A stretch of 49,552 bases of DNA from Deltaproteobacteria bacterium (GTDB taxonomy: Bacteria > Myxococcota_C > UBA6777). The stretch covers positions 1-49,552 of the forward strand of contig PCBK01000154.1 in the NCBI GenBank assembly GCA_002731275.1. The letters are read 5' to 3'. The notes below the pieces were generated by a model, which saw only the letters and a list, made by a program, of their open reading frames with translations, searched no databases and had not been told where the DNA came from. Shown here in pieces: positions 35,036 through 43,625 of this stretch. How positions within the stretch are numbered: the stretch's first letter is position 1; the number at the start of each line of letters is the position of its first letter. The translations under genes and the position numbers were made by a program.

Positions 35036-35524
35036 ATGTTGAATACCAAGCAGGAAAGATACCAAGAGATGGTAGAGAACAACCTCGGCAGGCTCAAGAT
35101 GATAGCCCGCAACTATAGCGCATTCGACAACTCAGAAGACTTGTTACAGGAGATGCTTTACCAACTGTGGAGAAGCTTCGACAAATTCAAAGGAGAGTCT
35201 GCTCTCTCCACCTGGGTGTACCGGGTTGCGCTCAACACAGCCATCAGTTTTTCCAGAAGCAGGAACAAGAAAATACAACTGCTCACCCACAGTGATGTCG
35301 GGCTCGATGAACCTCAACACAAAGGAGACATCAGTCAATCCGTCCGGGTACTGGAGCAATTTTTGGCCAACCTCGGCAAAATCGACAGAGCCATTTTGAT
35401 GCTCTACCTCGACGATATCAGCAACAAGGAGATCTCAACCATCACAGGACAAACAGAGAGTGCAGTTGGTGTTCGAATTCATCGAATGAAACAGCGTTTC
35501 AAACAAGAGTATGTGGAGGAATAA
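35036..35524 (+). CDS. ECF-type RNA polymerase sigma factor
   Basis: 162 residues from ATG 35036, preceded by AAAGGAGG with very short spacing. Sigma-70 region 2 covers residues ~10-75 (FDNSEDLLQEMLYQLWRSF; ALSTWVYRVALNTAISFSRS). Region 4 covers ~100-160 (LGKIDRAILMLYLDDISNKE, followed by a helix-turn-helix TGQTESAVGVRIHRMKQRFK). Length and domain order fit an ECF sigma factor. The membrane protein starting three bases downstream is the likely partner or anti-sigma. The target promoters are unknown. Confidence 0.92.
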   Translation: MLNTKQERYQEMVENNLGRLKMIARNYSAFDNSEDLLQEMLYQLWRSFDKFKGESALSTWVYRVALNTAISFSRSRNKKIQLLTHSDVGLDEPQHKGDISQSVRVLEQFLANLGKIDRAILMLYLDDISNKEISTITGQTESAVGVRIHRMKQRFKQEYVEE

Positions 35525-35527
35525 GTC

Positions 35528-36115
35528 ATGGATATGGATACAGCCAAAAACTTGTGGAAAGAGCAATTCTCCCAACCGTCGAACATGCAAGAGCAGCCGA
35601 CGATGAAAGCGATCGAAGACAAAATGACGCGGCTGGACAATGAGGTGAGAAAGCGAGCCATCATCGGTGGGACGACCTTTGCGATCTTGTTCGTCGCCAT
35701 GAGCGTCTTTCTGTACTTCTTGTACCTGACACAGGTCTCAGGACTTGCGATTCTCGGAATCGCCAGCTGGCTGGTGAGCCTCGTGATAACAATTGGCATT
35801 CTGTTCAAAATGAAGCGTGATGTGGACCAGATCGATCACAACGGCCCAACAGACACCGTGCTCAAGGTGCATCTCTCTCACGTGCAAACCGAATCACAAT
35901 TCTACCATACGATCGTCTGGTGGTTGCTCGCTCCGATGAGCGTCGGTTTTGTGATGATACTCATCGGAACAAAGGCTTCACTCATGAGCAGCGCCTTCGA
36001 ACTCACATTGTTTGCCTTGTGCTGCTTCTGGGCACAACGCCACAACAAACGCCATGTCGAAGAGAAGCTCAAACCCATAGAAGAGGAACTCAAGACAATC
36101 CTGGCAAGTTTGTAG
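35528..36115 (+). CDS. Membrane partner (putative anti-sigma) of the ECF sigma factor
   Basis: 195 residues; the ribosome binding site GGAGG lies inside the end of the sigma gene. The N-terminal ~50 residues are cytoplasmic (MDMDTAKNLWKEQFSQPSN...), starting with the 'MD..K.LW..Q' pattern frequent in proteins encoded next to sigma factors. Four hydrophobic helices follow: ~46-68, ~70-92, ~130-150 and ~153-170. A charged tail ends the protein. It lacks a recognisable zinc-binding anti-sigma (ZAS) motif. Role as anti-sigma is inferred from position and topology. Confidence 0.75.
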   Translation: MDMDTAKNLWKEQFSQPSNMQEQPTMKAIEDKMTRLDNEVRKRAIIGGTTFAILFVAMSVFLYFLYLTQVSGLAILGIASWLVSLVITIGILFKMKRDVDQIDHNGPTDTVLKVHLSHVQTESQFYHTIVWWLLAPMSVGFVMILIGTKASLMSSAFELTLFALCCFWAQRHNKRHVEEKLKPIEEELKTILASL

Positions 36116-36146
36116 GATGCCCTTGCTGTTGTGTTTTCTGGGTGGA

Positions 36147-36324
36147 TTAGGCCGTTGGATGAAAAAAAGCGTACGTAAGAGGGTCGGTGATGGAGTCTCA
36201 GGCAAGGCATGAGAAGGCGCAATAGCAGCGCTATTGCAACGACGAATAACGATGCTTGGGGCTTCAGCAACAACCTCTACGGACGTTTCTTTTTCTGTAT
36301 CCTTTTTTGCATCCGATGGCCTTA
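36147..36324. ncRNA. Structured element, copy 2 (candidate non-coding RNA or ERIC-like repeat)
   Basis: 178-nt partner of 2621-2799. Terminal helix: TTAGGCCGTTGGATG at 36147 pairs with CATCCGATGGCCTTA at 36310-36324. The second helix is CGTACGTAAGAGG with CCTCTACGGACG. The central hairpin is GCAATAGC-AGC-GCTATTGC at 36219-36237, against CGTCGCCA/TGGCGACG in copy 1: different bases on both arms, same pairing. Conserved blocks (TCAG.CAAGGCATG.GAAGG; CGACGAAT.ACG; TTCA.C..CAACCTCT) sit in loops or junctions. It lies between the convergent sigma operon and response-regulator genes; its right end overlaps the last three bases (stop codon) of the latter. Confidence 0.55.
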
Positions 36325-36756
36325 TGCTTGCAAGGCATCCTCGATCGTACGCGCAAATGTCTCAGAGCCCAGGTCATCTTTCAGCACATAACCTTTGACA
36401 CATGAGTAGGATGCAGCTCGCTCCATATCGGATGGGTGGGACGATGAAGTGAACATCACGACAACAATGGAGTGGAAACGACTCTCTTGTTGTAACGCCT
36501 CAAACTCCTCTAAAAAATCAAATCCCCCGACGATCGGCATGTTAATATCGAGAAAAATAAGACAGGGCGGAAAATCATCAGGATAGAGGCGCGTGTTGTT
36601 TTCATAATCCTTCAAGAAGGACAACGCCACCTCCCCATCTTCGGCCTCAAATACCTTTGAAAACGAGACTGTGTCCAATTTTTTCAGATAACGTTGCAGG
36701 ATATATCTGTCAGCTTCTTGATCATCGACAATCAACGTGGATATGTTGTTTTTCAT
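36322..36756 (-). CDS. Single-domain (CheY/Rcp1-like) response regulator
   Basis: 144 residues, receiver domain only. Acid pocket D11/D12 (LIVDDQEADRYILQRYL), phospho-acceptor D70 (CLIFLDINMPIVGGFDFLEE), Thr/Ser switch (VVVMFTSSSHPSD) and Lys (GYVLKDDLGSE). This form, with an extended loop before the Asp, is typical of Rcp1-like regulators paired with phytochrome or PAS kinases. Its start codon overlaps the stop of the PAS histidine kinase gene by four bases (ATGA), so the two are translationally coupled. With no output domain it probably relays to other proteins. Confidence 0.92.
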   Translation of the reverse strand: MKNNISTLIVDDQEADRYILQRYLKKLDTVSFSKVFEAEDGEVALSFLKDYENNTRLYPDDFPPCLIFLDINMPIVGGFDFLEEFEALQQESRFHSIVVVMFTSSSHPSDMERAASYSCVKGYVLKDDLGSETFARTIEDALQA

Positions 36757-38984
36757 GAAGAGTGCCCTCCTGCGTTGGGTATGATTATGTGAAATTGGCT
36801 ACCAGAGTCGAGTTTATTGTATGTAATTGTTCCGCCTAAAGCATCCACATTCTTTTGGACGATTGATAAACCAAGGCCACTTCCCTCGGCGGCTACAGGA
36901 TGAAACCGAGTAAAAGCGTCGAAGATTCTTTCTTGATCCGTCTCAGCAACACCAAGTCCATTGTCACTCACTATCAAATGGACATCCTCATCGACACAGT
37001 ATTGAATCGAAACAAAGCGCGTCTCCTTTTGGGGATCGCTGTACTTTATGCCGTTTGAGATGAGATTGGTCAGGATGAGCCGGATACGCGGTCGTTGACT
37101 ATACAACGTTGAACCAGCCGGGAGCTCACAACGAACGTCGACCTTTTTGTTGATGATGAAACTTTGCAAGCTCGCACAGACCTCATCGACAAGCTCTTTG
37201 AGATCAAACGCAGACTTCTCTTGCACCGCGATCTCTGAACGAGCGAGCGCCAAGATATCCACAACCAATCCCAACAGTTTTGAGGCTTGTTTTCCAACAA
37301 ATGCGGCATTCTTTTGTGCTTCGACGAGCTCTCCTGACTTCACATCCTCCTCGATGAACGTCGACAGATTCTTGATGGTCACCAACGGTGCCTTTAAATC
37401 ATGAGATGTCCGGTAAGCAAATTGTTCAAGCTCCGTATTGGCTCGCTGTAGTTGCCTCGCCTGTTTTCTGATCGAGGTGACATCACGCCAACACGCCAAC
37501 AGAAGCGGCTGCCCATCCACACGCATGACAGCAGTCGCCATCTCAAGCAGTATGGCCTGCCCATCAAACCGACTACACAGCCAATCAAAGCGGTTCGAAG
37601 GCCCATCTTCTGCGTTACGCTCATCCAGCGTATCCAACGCAGCACTGAGCCAACGTAGCGCTCCAATACTCGACTTCGTGCCGTCAGGTTGGTACTCAGG
37701 CGAAATGTCAGCGATGGTCATGCCGATGAGTTGTTCTTTTTTCCCCACGAGGAGTAATTCGGTTGCAGGGTTGCAGTCCACAAACCGGCCTTCTGTCAGG
37801 TCCAACACGACATAGGCATCAGGGGACTCATAAAAAAGCGCTCGGAACTTGGCACGTTCGCGCTTGAGTTGGGCTTCGAGCTGCTTGAGCTTGGTGATGT
37901 CGCGCCAACAACATAAGATCGACTCCTGCCCGTCCAAGCTCATGAGAGCAGCCGTGACCTCTAACACGATGTTGCTTCCATCAAAGCGCTTGTGGGTCCA
38001 CTCAAAACGCTTGGAACCTTTCTCCACACACTCCTGAAATAATGGTGGTCCTTTCACATCTGAACGTTGTCCATCAGGCTGAAATTCCGGCGAAATATCT
38101 GTTGGTGATAAGCCTATGAGTTGTTCTTTTGTACATCCAAGCAAGACCTCCGCAGCCGCATTGCAATTGTTGAAGCTCTCATCACCCAAGTCAAAGACAA
38201 CGTAGGCATCAGGCGACTCCTCGAACAATGTCATAAACTTGATACGTTCACTTGCCTGCCATCTGTGCTGTCGGGTTCGTGCGATTTCTTGCAAGACCCC
38301 ATGAACAACGAGAGGCTCCCCATCTTTCGATTTTGTCACAAGCCCTCTCGACTCAACCCAACGAGGAGGTCCATCCTCCTGTGGGATACGAGCTTGGAAT
38401 TCGAAGGGTGTCCCCTCAGCGACAGCGATACGCATTTTCTCGGCGATCATCTCTCTATCATCGGGATGATAGAACTCCAACCCGTCCTCAGTCGCGTCGG
38501 TATCGAGATCAGGTTCACGCTGGTAAAGCTCTGTCACCGTCTGCGTCCAGTACCTTCGCCCTGTGAGGATGTCATAACGCCAGCGTCCCAGTCCGAGCTG
38601 TGTGTCGAGCATCTCGAAAAGGTCTTGTTCCTGCTTGAATGCCAACTCATTGTCTTGTCGTTCGGTGACGTTAGTTCCGGATGCATAGATAGCTCCATCG
38701 TTTACCAAGAAGCTCCACTCGATCCACAGGTAGGTCCCATCGACATGTAACATACGCTGGACCAGCGTAATGTCCTCCCCTGAGGTCAGCACACGCGCAA
38801 TCGCATTGGATGTTTTGACACGATCGTCAGGATGGACCAGCTCCAAAAAATGTCGCTTCTTCACCGTATCGAGTGAGTGGCCCAACGACGTCTCCCATGT
38901 TTTGTTGGCTTCGACAACAACCCAATTGGCGTCGAGGACACACAGAAGTCGATTGGTTATCTGAGCAAACTTGTACCACGGCAT
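36753..38984 (-). CDS. Multi-PAS sensor histidine kinase
   Basis: 743 residues from ATG 38984; an in-frame TTG lies 18 bases earlier. Four PAS domains: ~5-115 (FAQITNRLLCVLDANWVVVE), ~125-235 (LDTQLGLGRWRYDILTGRRY), ~245-370 (ESPDAYVVFDLGDESFNNCN) and ~375-505 (ESPDAYVVLDLTEGRFVDCN). PAS three and four are clear duplicates of each other. The HisKA domain follows with H528 (YRTSHDLKAPLVTIKNLSTF), then HATPase: NLISNGIKYSD, DNGLGVAE, GSGLGLSIVQK. No membrane helix is present, so it is a soluble sensor. It is coupled to the response regulator downstream. Confidence 0.94.
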   Translation of the reverse strand: MPWYKFAQITNRLLCVLDANWVVVEANKTWETSLGHSLDTVKKRHFLELVHPDDRVKTSNAIARVLTSGEDITLVQRMLHVDGTYLWIEWSFLVNDGAIYASGTNVTERQDNELAFKQEQDLFEMLDTQLGLGRWRYDILTGRRYWTQTVTELYQREPDLDTDATEDGLEFYHPDDREMIAEKMRIAVAEGTPFEFQARIPQEDGPPRWVESRGLVTKSKDGEPLVVHGVLQEIARTRQHRWQASERIKFMTLFEESPDAYVVFDLGDESFNNCNAAAEVLLGCTKEQLIGLSPTDISPEFQPDGQRSDVKGPPLFQECVEKGSKRFEWTHKRFDGSNIVLEVTAALMSLDGQESILCCWRDITKLKQLEAQLKRERAKFRALFYESPDAYVVLDLTEGRFVDCNPATELLLVGKKEQLIGMTIADISPEYQPDGTKSSIGALRWLSAALDTLDERNAEDGPSNRFDWLCSRFDGQAILLEMATAVMRVDGQPLLLACWRDVTSIRKQARQLQRANTELEQFAYRTSHDLKAPLVTIKNLSTFIEEDVKSGELVEAQKNAAFVGKQASKLLGLVVDILALARSEIAVQEKSAFDLKELVDEVCASLQSFIINKKVDVRCELPAGSTLYSQRPRIRLILTNLISNGIKYSDPQKETRFVSIQYCVDEDVHLIVSDNGLGVAETDQERIFDAFTRFHPVAAEGSGLGLSIVQKNVDALGGTITYNKLDSGSQFHIIIPNAGGHSS

Positions 38985-39219
38985 GGAGCATCTATCCTGC
39001 AATTCGGTGGCCTGGATGCAACATCAACATGCTCACATCCACCACCATGAGGGATAAGTCTTTACTCTTCTTGGACTTCGGGATCGTAGCACTGCTTGCT
39101 GTGTCAGTCAAACCGTTTTTGTTCGCAGTTATCACAAGACATAATACCCGGTGGGATTGTCCTTTGGACTTACTTCTGCTGCTGCCTGAATACTGGGCGA
39201 TGCTGTCGTCTATATCAGA

Positions 39220-39283
39220 CTGGGGTTGATTCAACCCCAGACCCCACGATACTGCGTATCGTCTGTGTTCCGCCTCTCGGCGG
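39220..39283 (-). repeat. Palindromic repeat, inverted copy R1 (partial)
   Basis: Contains the stems CTGGGGTTGATTCAACCCCAG, CGATAC/GTATCG and CCGCC/GGCGG in the order of the inverted repeat copies at 42504, 43626 and 44957. It lies ~100 bases upstream of the gene at 39381. Confidence 0.65.
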
Positions 39284-39380
39284 TCATCGAACAAAGACAT
39301 TGATGTCATGCCTTGTCAGGAGAGCAGCCTTTTGTTACCATGAGGTCATCTATCCATTCACAATCACAAGAGGTTTTTGT

Positions 39381-39869
39381 TTGTTTTCCATTGAAGAATT
39401 GCTTTTGAGATCATCGTCGCGACAATTGCATCATTTTGCTTGTGGTTGTGCAGAGCACGCTTTGGGCTACCTTGATAATCCTCCCGAACAATGTACACAT
39501 TTGCTATCTTGCAAGCGTCAATGGCTAGAAGGTTTGCTCCCTACCAGCACGTTAAAGTCTGCTTATTGGGAGCTTCATCATCGCTACGAAAGGATGGACT
39601 CTGCGAAGTTGTGTGTGACTTCTTGTTTACGGGCAAGTTCTTGGGAGGTAGAGGAGGATTCTCTTGAGGAAGTTCGGTACAGGATGCAGGACGCAGCTCG
39701 TTGCGCAGCAGCCTTTGTTGGGTTCCACTTAGCGAGACAACACAGGAGCGCAGCCGAAAGTTCCAAGGCTCTGATGAACAGTGACCCTGATGTAAAGGAG
39801 TACCGAGCTTTGGAGGTTCAATGGCAAACGACCTACTTTAACGAGTTGTTTGCTGATGACTCACTGTAA
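39381..39869 (+). CDS. Planctomycete-type helical protein of unknown function
   Basis: 162 residues from a TTG start preceded by AGAGG; the frame is open further, with an ATG at 39303, but the extra residues do not fit the family. It reads (M)FSIEELLLRSSSRQLHHFACGCAEHALGYL..., then '..LKSAYWELHHRYERMDSA' and '..DAARCAAAFVGFHLAR', ending 'Q.TYFNELFADDSL'. This order (R.L.FACACAR..., Ala-rich helix, ...Q..LLRD.FG) is known from many paralogs in Planctomycetes and some deltaproteobacteria; their function is not known. Start and family are moderately sure. Confidence 0.55.
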   Translation: MFSIEELLLRSSSRQLHHFACGCAEHALGYLDNPPEQCTHLLSCKRQWLEGLLPTSTLKSAYWELHHRYERMDSAKLCVTSCLRASSWEVEEDSLEEVRYRMQDAARCAAAFVGFHLARQHRSAAESSKALMNSDPDVKEYRALEVQWQTTYFNELFADDSL

Positions 39870-39971
39870 GGCCGCCAGATGAAAAAAAGGAAACTTTGAG
39901 CATGTGTCTGGCAAGTGCTACAGTGATGAGCACAGTTCTGCAAGCAGCCAAAAAAGAAAGGACAACAGCTC

Positions 39972-40481
39972 ATGCGGTCTCAAATCAATCGACACTCTTT
40001 GCTCCTTGTGACAGCCTTCCTGGCGCTGCTTTTTCCCTCCGATGTGTACGCAAATAGTATGGGTGGGATCGGCGTTGTCTACGTCTTGGCGCTCGCAATC
40101 ATCGGACTTCCGCTCCTTATCAGCGCCCTCTTTCTCATCTTCCATCTCTCTCAATTGACTTTTTCGGGGCTGCCATTTCTCGAAGGCCAAGACCTCACCA
40201 TACGTTCAAAGAAGGTGCTCTTTTGGAACTCCATCTTCTCCGTACTGCTCGTCGTCTTACTTGGCACATGGGCCTATCTGGAGCCAAGAACCCCTCTGTA
40301 CAAATTGATGTTTGGGCTGGTGTGGTGTGTTCCAGGCTTCTATCTGAGCATCACTCGGCTAAAACAGGATGCTATCACTGACAAGAAGTGGTTGTGGACA
40401 CGGCTCATTGGCTGGGCAATCCCTGCGGCGATATCGATGATTTACTTTGCGATCTTCTATCTACCTGCCCACCTACACTGA
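39972..40481 (+). CDS. Four-helix membrane protein of unknown function
   Basis: 169 residues with AAAGGA before the start. A signal-like first helix (SLLLVTAFLALLFPSDVYA) is followed by membrane segments at ~32-60, ~83-100, ~108-125 and ~148-165. Little lies outside the membrane apart from a short loop (FLEGQDLTIRSK). No family recognised. Confidence 0.7.
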   Translation: MRSQINRHSLLLVTAFLALLFPSDVYANSMGGIGVVYVLALAIIGLPLLISALFLIFHLSQLTFSGLPFLEGQDLTIRSKKVLFWNSIFSVLLVVLLGTWAYLEPRTPLYKLMFGLVWCVPGFYLSITRLKQDAITDKKWLWTRLIGWAIPAAISMIYFAIFYLPAHLH

Positions 40482-40692
40482 ATCCCTCACCAAGAACGAC
40501 AAGCCCCTGACCTCCACAATGCAGTCACGTTGTTTGTGTTCCCTCTCCAAGCAGCGAATGGGGCGTTGGGCTATATCCTTCTTGAGGGAAGTCGTGTCTT
40601 TCTTCTCTCGCGGGGATGACATGGATATCGCTCCATCTCAGATGACGAGTGTTCTATTTTAATCCCATGATTTTACATCGGAATATCCGACC
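40482..40692. other. Intergenic region, no gene seen
   Basis: About 210 bases. Short open frames here have no ribosome binding site. It ends at the promoter at 40693. Confidence 0.4.
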
Positions 40693-40720
40693 TTGACATC
40701 CTCTTAAACGATGGTACTCT
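40693..40720 (+). promoter_or_regulatory. Sigma-70-type promoter
   Basis: Consensus -35 TTGACA (40693-40698) and -10 TACTCT (40715-40720) are separated by 16 bases. It faces the coiled-coil gene at 40860. The hairpin ACTCTCT/AGAGAGT (40716-40722 with 40729-40735) overlaps the -10 and the expected start of transcription, which suggests repressor control or a structured 5' end. Confidence 0.55.
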
Positions 40721-40859
40721 CTTTGAGTAGAGAGTCAAACAAGCCTATCCATCTTGATTTGAGTCATCCAGACCACCCAGCGATGAGGGGCACACCCTTC
40801 GCGAAGATGTGGGTTGAGAGCGAATCAATCATGTACCCTTTTACATGGGAGAGCCAGCA

Positions 40860-41315
40860 ATGGGTCACTATATCGGTCAAACAGAGTCGATGTTCGACGG
40901 TGTCAATTACAATTACAAGACCTCTGCCGAAGTCAGAGAAGCAATGACCACCAAAGTCAATGATTTGCAGGGAAATATCTCGAATAGAGAGGAAAGAATC
41001 CTCAAGATACGCGAAGAGTATTCGATTGATGCAGAGCGCCTGGCGACTTTGGTCATGCGCTTTAAAGAGAACAAGAGCAACATGCAATCCTATGAGCATC
41101 AAGATGGTCCGATTGTTCCAGCAGGCGTCATCGCCAACATCATCCAGGAGCGTTCAATGATTGACTCCGAACGCAAGCAGATCCGGAAGTTGGAGTTGGT
41201 TCTTCGTAACTTGCGGGATGAGGAGTTTTACAAACACCCCCGCACAGGAGAACTCTGTACCCGCCAAGCACTCCACTACCTCGATGATGATGAGCTTGAG
41301 TACCTCGGCTTTTAA
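40860..41315 (+). CDS. Coiled-coil protein of unknown function
   Basis: 151 residues from ATG 40860; GGGAGAG lies seven bases upstream. Residues ~25-115 are charged and heptad-like ('EVREAMTTKVNDLQGNISNR', 'EERILKIREEYSIDAERLAT', 'QERSMIDSERKQIRKLELVL'). There is no signal peptide or membrane helix. Likely a small cytoplasmic coiled-coil protein. No family recognised. Confidence 0.65.
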   Translation: MGHYIGQTESMFDGVNYNYKTSAEVREAMTTKVNDLQGNISNREERILKIREEYSIDAERLATLVMRFKENKSNMQSYEHQDGPIVPAGVIANIIQERSMIDSERKQIRKLELVLRNLRDEEFYKHPRTGELCTRQALHYLDDDELEYLGF

Positions 41316-41359
41316 TCATACTCCCTTATTTTATCAGGTGATTTTCCACTCGCTAAGGA

Positions 41360-41863
41360 GTGAGGTTTTTATCGTTTCTCTGTTTTGAGCTCCATTGTCT
41401 AGTGGGATATATCACCTTGAAGCGTCAAATTCTGCTCATCAATTTTTCACTGTATTTCCTGTGCTTTCCATTGGTGAGGTTACTCCTCGGCCCCAATGGA
41501 GATTCTTTCTTTGATGTGAAGTTGCTTCTCACTCCGGTGCTTCTTGGTGGGACTTTCTTTGCGTTCAACATACAGATGGGGCTGTACATGAATCCCCACT
41601 TTCGGACTCCAGCAGAACAAGATGAGAACAGAAAGGCTACCACTACAACTTTCTACTTGAGTTCGGTTGTTGTTCCGCCTTCCCCCTCACAAGCAGGATT
41701 TGATGAAGAGGTTTGTTGTTCGGATAGAGGAGATCGGTTGTACTGTTCAGGTGAACATCTGTATCGTTTTTTGAATCCAATGGCGAAAAAAAGGACCGAT
41801 AAGGTTTTATCATCTCTAAGAAATCTCTCCTCCTCATCAAAAAAATTTCAAACGGTTGCATAG
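41360..41863 (+). CDS. Doubtful small membrane protein
   Basis: 167 codons from GTG 41360, or shorter from TTG 41417. Residues ~20-80 are hydrophobic and protein-like (ILLINFSLYFLCFPLVRLLL; LLLTPVLLGGTFFAFNIQMG), consistent with two membrane helices. From ~residue 95 the composition becomes Ser/Thr-rich and less natural, so the gene may be frameshifted or end earlier. AAGGAG at 41355 is too close to the GTG. Treat as a possible broken gene. Confidence 0.4.
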   Translation: MRFLSFLCFELHCLVGYITLKRQILLINFSLYFLCFPLVRLLLGPNGDSFFDVKLLLTPVLLGGTFFAFNIQMGLYMNPHFRTPAEQDENRKATTTTFYLSSVVVPPSPSQAGFDEEVCCSDRGDRLYCSGEHLYRFLNPMAKKRTDKVLSSLRNLSSSSKKFQTVA

Positions 41864-41955
41864 ATTTGAATATCCTCTCGTCTAACACGACAACAGGTGG
41901 CAAGGATAGCCGCTAGCATTATCCCAATTGTTTGTACTCTTGTAGGAGAGCCAAA

Positions 41956-42384
41956 ATGAGAAGATCTATTTCTTTGTTCATGTTCACAGCCTTTTTGATG
42001 GGTTCTTTCAATGTAATGGCTTTGGGGATATTCACCCCAGAGAAGATGAAAAAGAAAGTTAAGCAATGCAAAGAACTCCGTAGGCTGGAGCGGGAATGCA
42101 GAAAAGCCAAGCGCAGTGCGAAGAAGGATTGTCGCATCACAAAACGCAGTCAAAAAAGCGCGTGTTTCAAAGTACACAAACAATGCAAACGCAAGTGCAG
42201 AAAAGGGGTCCGCGGATTGAAGTGCAAAAGACGATGTTTGGGCGCTCGAATCAAGTGCCTCAGCAGCGCCCGCAAAACCAAACGCTCTTGCGCCAAAGCT
42301 GCACGCAGAGAAAAACGAGCTTGCAAAAAAGCTGCAAAGGCCAGCGCAGCATTCAAACAATGCAAAAAAAGAGTCTTCCTCTAA
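41956..42384 (+). CDS. Secreted Lys/Arg- and Cys-rich protein
   Basis: 142 residues; AGGAGAG before the start. Signal peptide in residues 1-23 (MRRSISLFMFTAFLMGSFNV). The mature part is extremely basic and helical-looking, with twelve cysteines spaced mostly 4-11 apart (KQCKELRRLERECRKAKRSA; KRRCLGARIKCLSS; KACKKAAKASAAFKQCKK type). There are few acidic residues. It recalls the Arg/Cys repeat protein at 13883 in charge and export but has no regular repeat. Possible polyanion binding or antimicrobial role (inference). Confidence 0.75.
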   Translation: MRRSISLFMFTAFLMGSFNVMALGIFTPEKMKKKVKQCKELRRLERECRKAKRSAKKDCRITKRSQKSACFKVHKQCKRKCRKGVRGLKCKRRCLGARIKCLSSARKTKRSCAKAARREKRACKKAAKASAAFKQCKKRVFL

Positions 42385-42503
42385 GCCTCTCCAGAGCAAA
42401 AAGACCTCAACGTGGTGTCTTCGAATCACCTAAGACACAATCATCAAACCAAACATCCCCCCTCCCAAAACCCTTTCAACACACAAACTCTCCCCACAAA
42501 ACA

Positions 42504-42845
42504 AACACGTCTTTGAACGCAGGTTTGTCAGACCCATTTTCAGAAACACCACCTGGAGTTTGTTCAACCCCAGACCCCACAATGCTTACGCATTGTTTGT
42601 GTTCCGACTTCGTCGGTGCTTGAAAATATGATTGCAACCAGCTCAGGAATTGTTTTGGTTTGTTGGTTTGTCTTTGCGTGTCGGAGGGGGGGTTTTTGGG
42701 TTTCTTCTTGTCCTCACGCGAAAGCGTCGCCTTGCGACGGTTGAGCACATGTTCTTCCAAGCGCCGAAGGCGCAACACGAACGATGCGTGAGCATCGTGG
42801 GGTTCGGGGTGAAAGCCCCGAGCGGGTGTGGGCGGCAAGCCCACA
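42504..42845. repeat. Composite palindromic repeat, unit 1
   Basis: Inverted copy (from ~42504 to ~42622) and forward copy F2 (42761-42845) flank a ~140-base spacer. The spacer starts ATGATTGCAACCAGCTCAGG and ends with AAGCGTCGCCTTGCGACGGT, both shared with units 2 and 3. This unit lacks ~200 bases of spacer that the other two have. It separates the Lys/Cys-rich gene from the DUF2834 pair. Confidence 0.75.
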
Positions 42846-42948
42846 AAGACCAAGCAATCGTGCAACGAATTCTTTTTTGGCTCCAACGGCCCAAAATGAT
42901 AATCTGTAGTACACTTGGATGTTGACGACATGATAGGAGAGTTGGTTC

Positions 42949-43296
42949 ATGCCTTTGCAAATGAAGAAGACATTGATTTGGGTTTTTGGACTCCTCGGTT
43001 GGGTCCTATCCTACTTCATGTTCACAAAGTGGCTCTCTGCGAACAACTGGGAATTTTTTCGCGGTTGGGCAGAGGCCTTCACAGTACATGACTTCAATAC
43101 GGGCTTCCTCCTCGACCTCGTCGCTGTAACAGTCATGCTCATAGTACTCGCATTCTCGGACCGTCGACGGTTAGGGCCCAAATGGACAACCGCAGTCATC
43201 GCAAGTCTCGCCCTCTCAGTATCCATCTCACTCGCGATTTATCTCGTAGGGAGTTGGCGGGCAGACGCTCGCGAGAAAGAACGAGCAGAGACATGA
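42949..43296 (+). CDS. DUF2834-like membrane protein
   Basis: 115 residues; AGGAGAG lies seven bases before ATG 42949. Three membrane helices (~8-27, ~50-70, ~80-103) with the pattern '..GWVLSYFMFTKWLSANNW' and 'DLVAVTVMLIVLAFSDRRRL', as in DUF2834 proteins. Function of the family is unknown. Its stop overlaps the start of the next gene (ATGA). Confidence 0.68.
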   Translation: MPLQMKKTLIWVFGLLGWVLSYFMFTKWLSANNWEFFRGWAEAFTVHDFNTGFLLDLVAVTVMLIVLAFSDRRRLGPKWTTAVIASLALSVSISLAIYLVGSWRADAREKERAET

Positions 43297-43619
43297 GACT
43301 TTTTATAGGTGTTGTCCTTTTTGCATTCTCTTTCTATACAGCCTGGATTGTTTGGCAATTCGGTTATACGAGCGTTTTCACAGAAACCCTCCGCTCACAT
43401 CCTTCCACTCAGGTGTTGTTTGACTTGTTCATCTCTGGTGGGTTACTCACACTCGTCATGATCGTAGACAATCACAGAAAAGGCCGCTCCTTTGTCACAC
43501 TCATCCCGTTTCTTCTCCTCACCCTCTCCTTTGCATCGATTGGTCTCCTTCTATACGTTCTCGTCTACCCAGACTTGCTCTCCTTCCGCCCTCAAACCAA
43601 ACAAGACCACACAGAATAA
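43293..43619 (+). CDS. Second DUF2834-like membrane protein
   Basis: 108 residues from ATG 43293, which overlaps the preceding stop. Three helices (~2-22, ~45-62, ~70-95); 'VLFAFSFYTAWIVWQFGYTS' and 'VLFDLFISGGLLTLVMIVDN' resemble DUF2834 of the longer type. The tandem pair may form a heteromeric membrane complex. Confidence 0.68.
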   Translation: MRLFIGVVLFAFSFYTAWIVWQFGYTSVFTETLRSHPSTQVLFDLFISGGLLTLVMIVDNHRKGRSFVTLIPFLLLTLSFASIGLLLYVLVYPDLLSFRPQTKQDHTE

Positions 43620-43625
43620 TCCCCC

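Noticed and set aside
39867-39960. Third copy of the 179-nt element
   Set aside because: A 5'-arm-like TAAGGCCGCCAGATGAAAAAAA and a weak GGCAAG match are present, but there is no 3' arm, hairpin or conserved second half.
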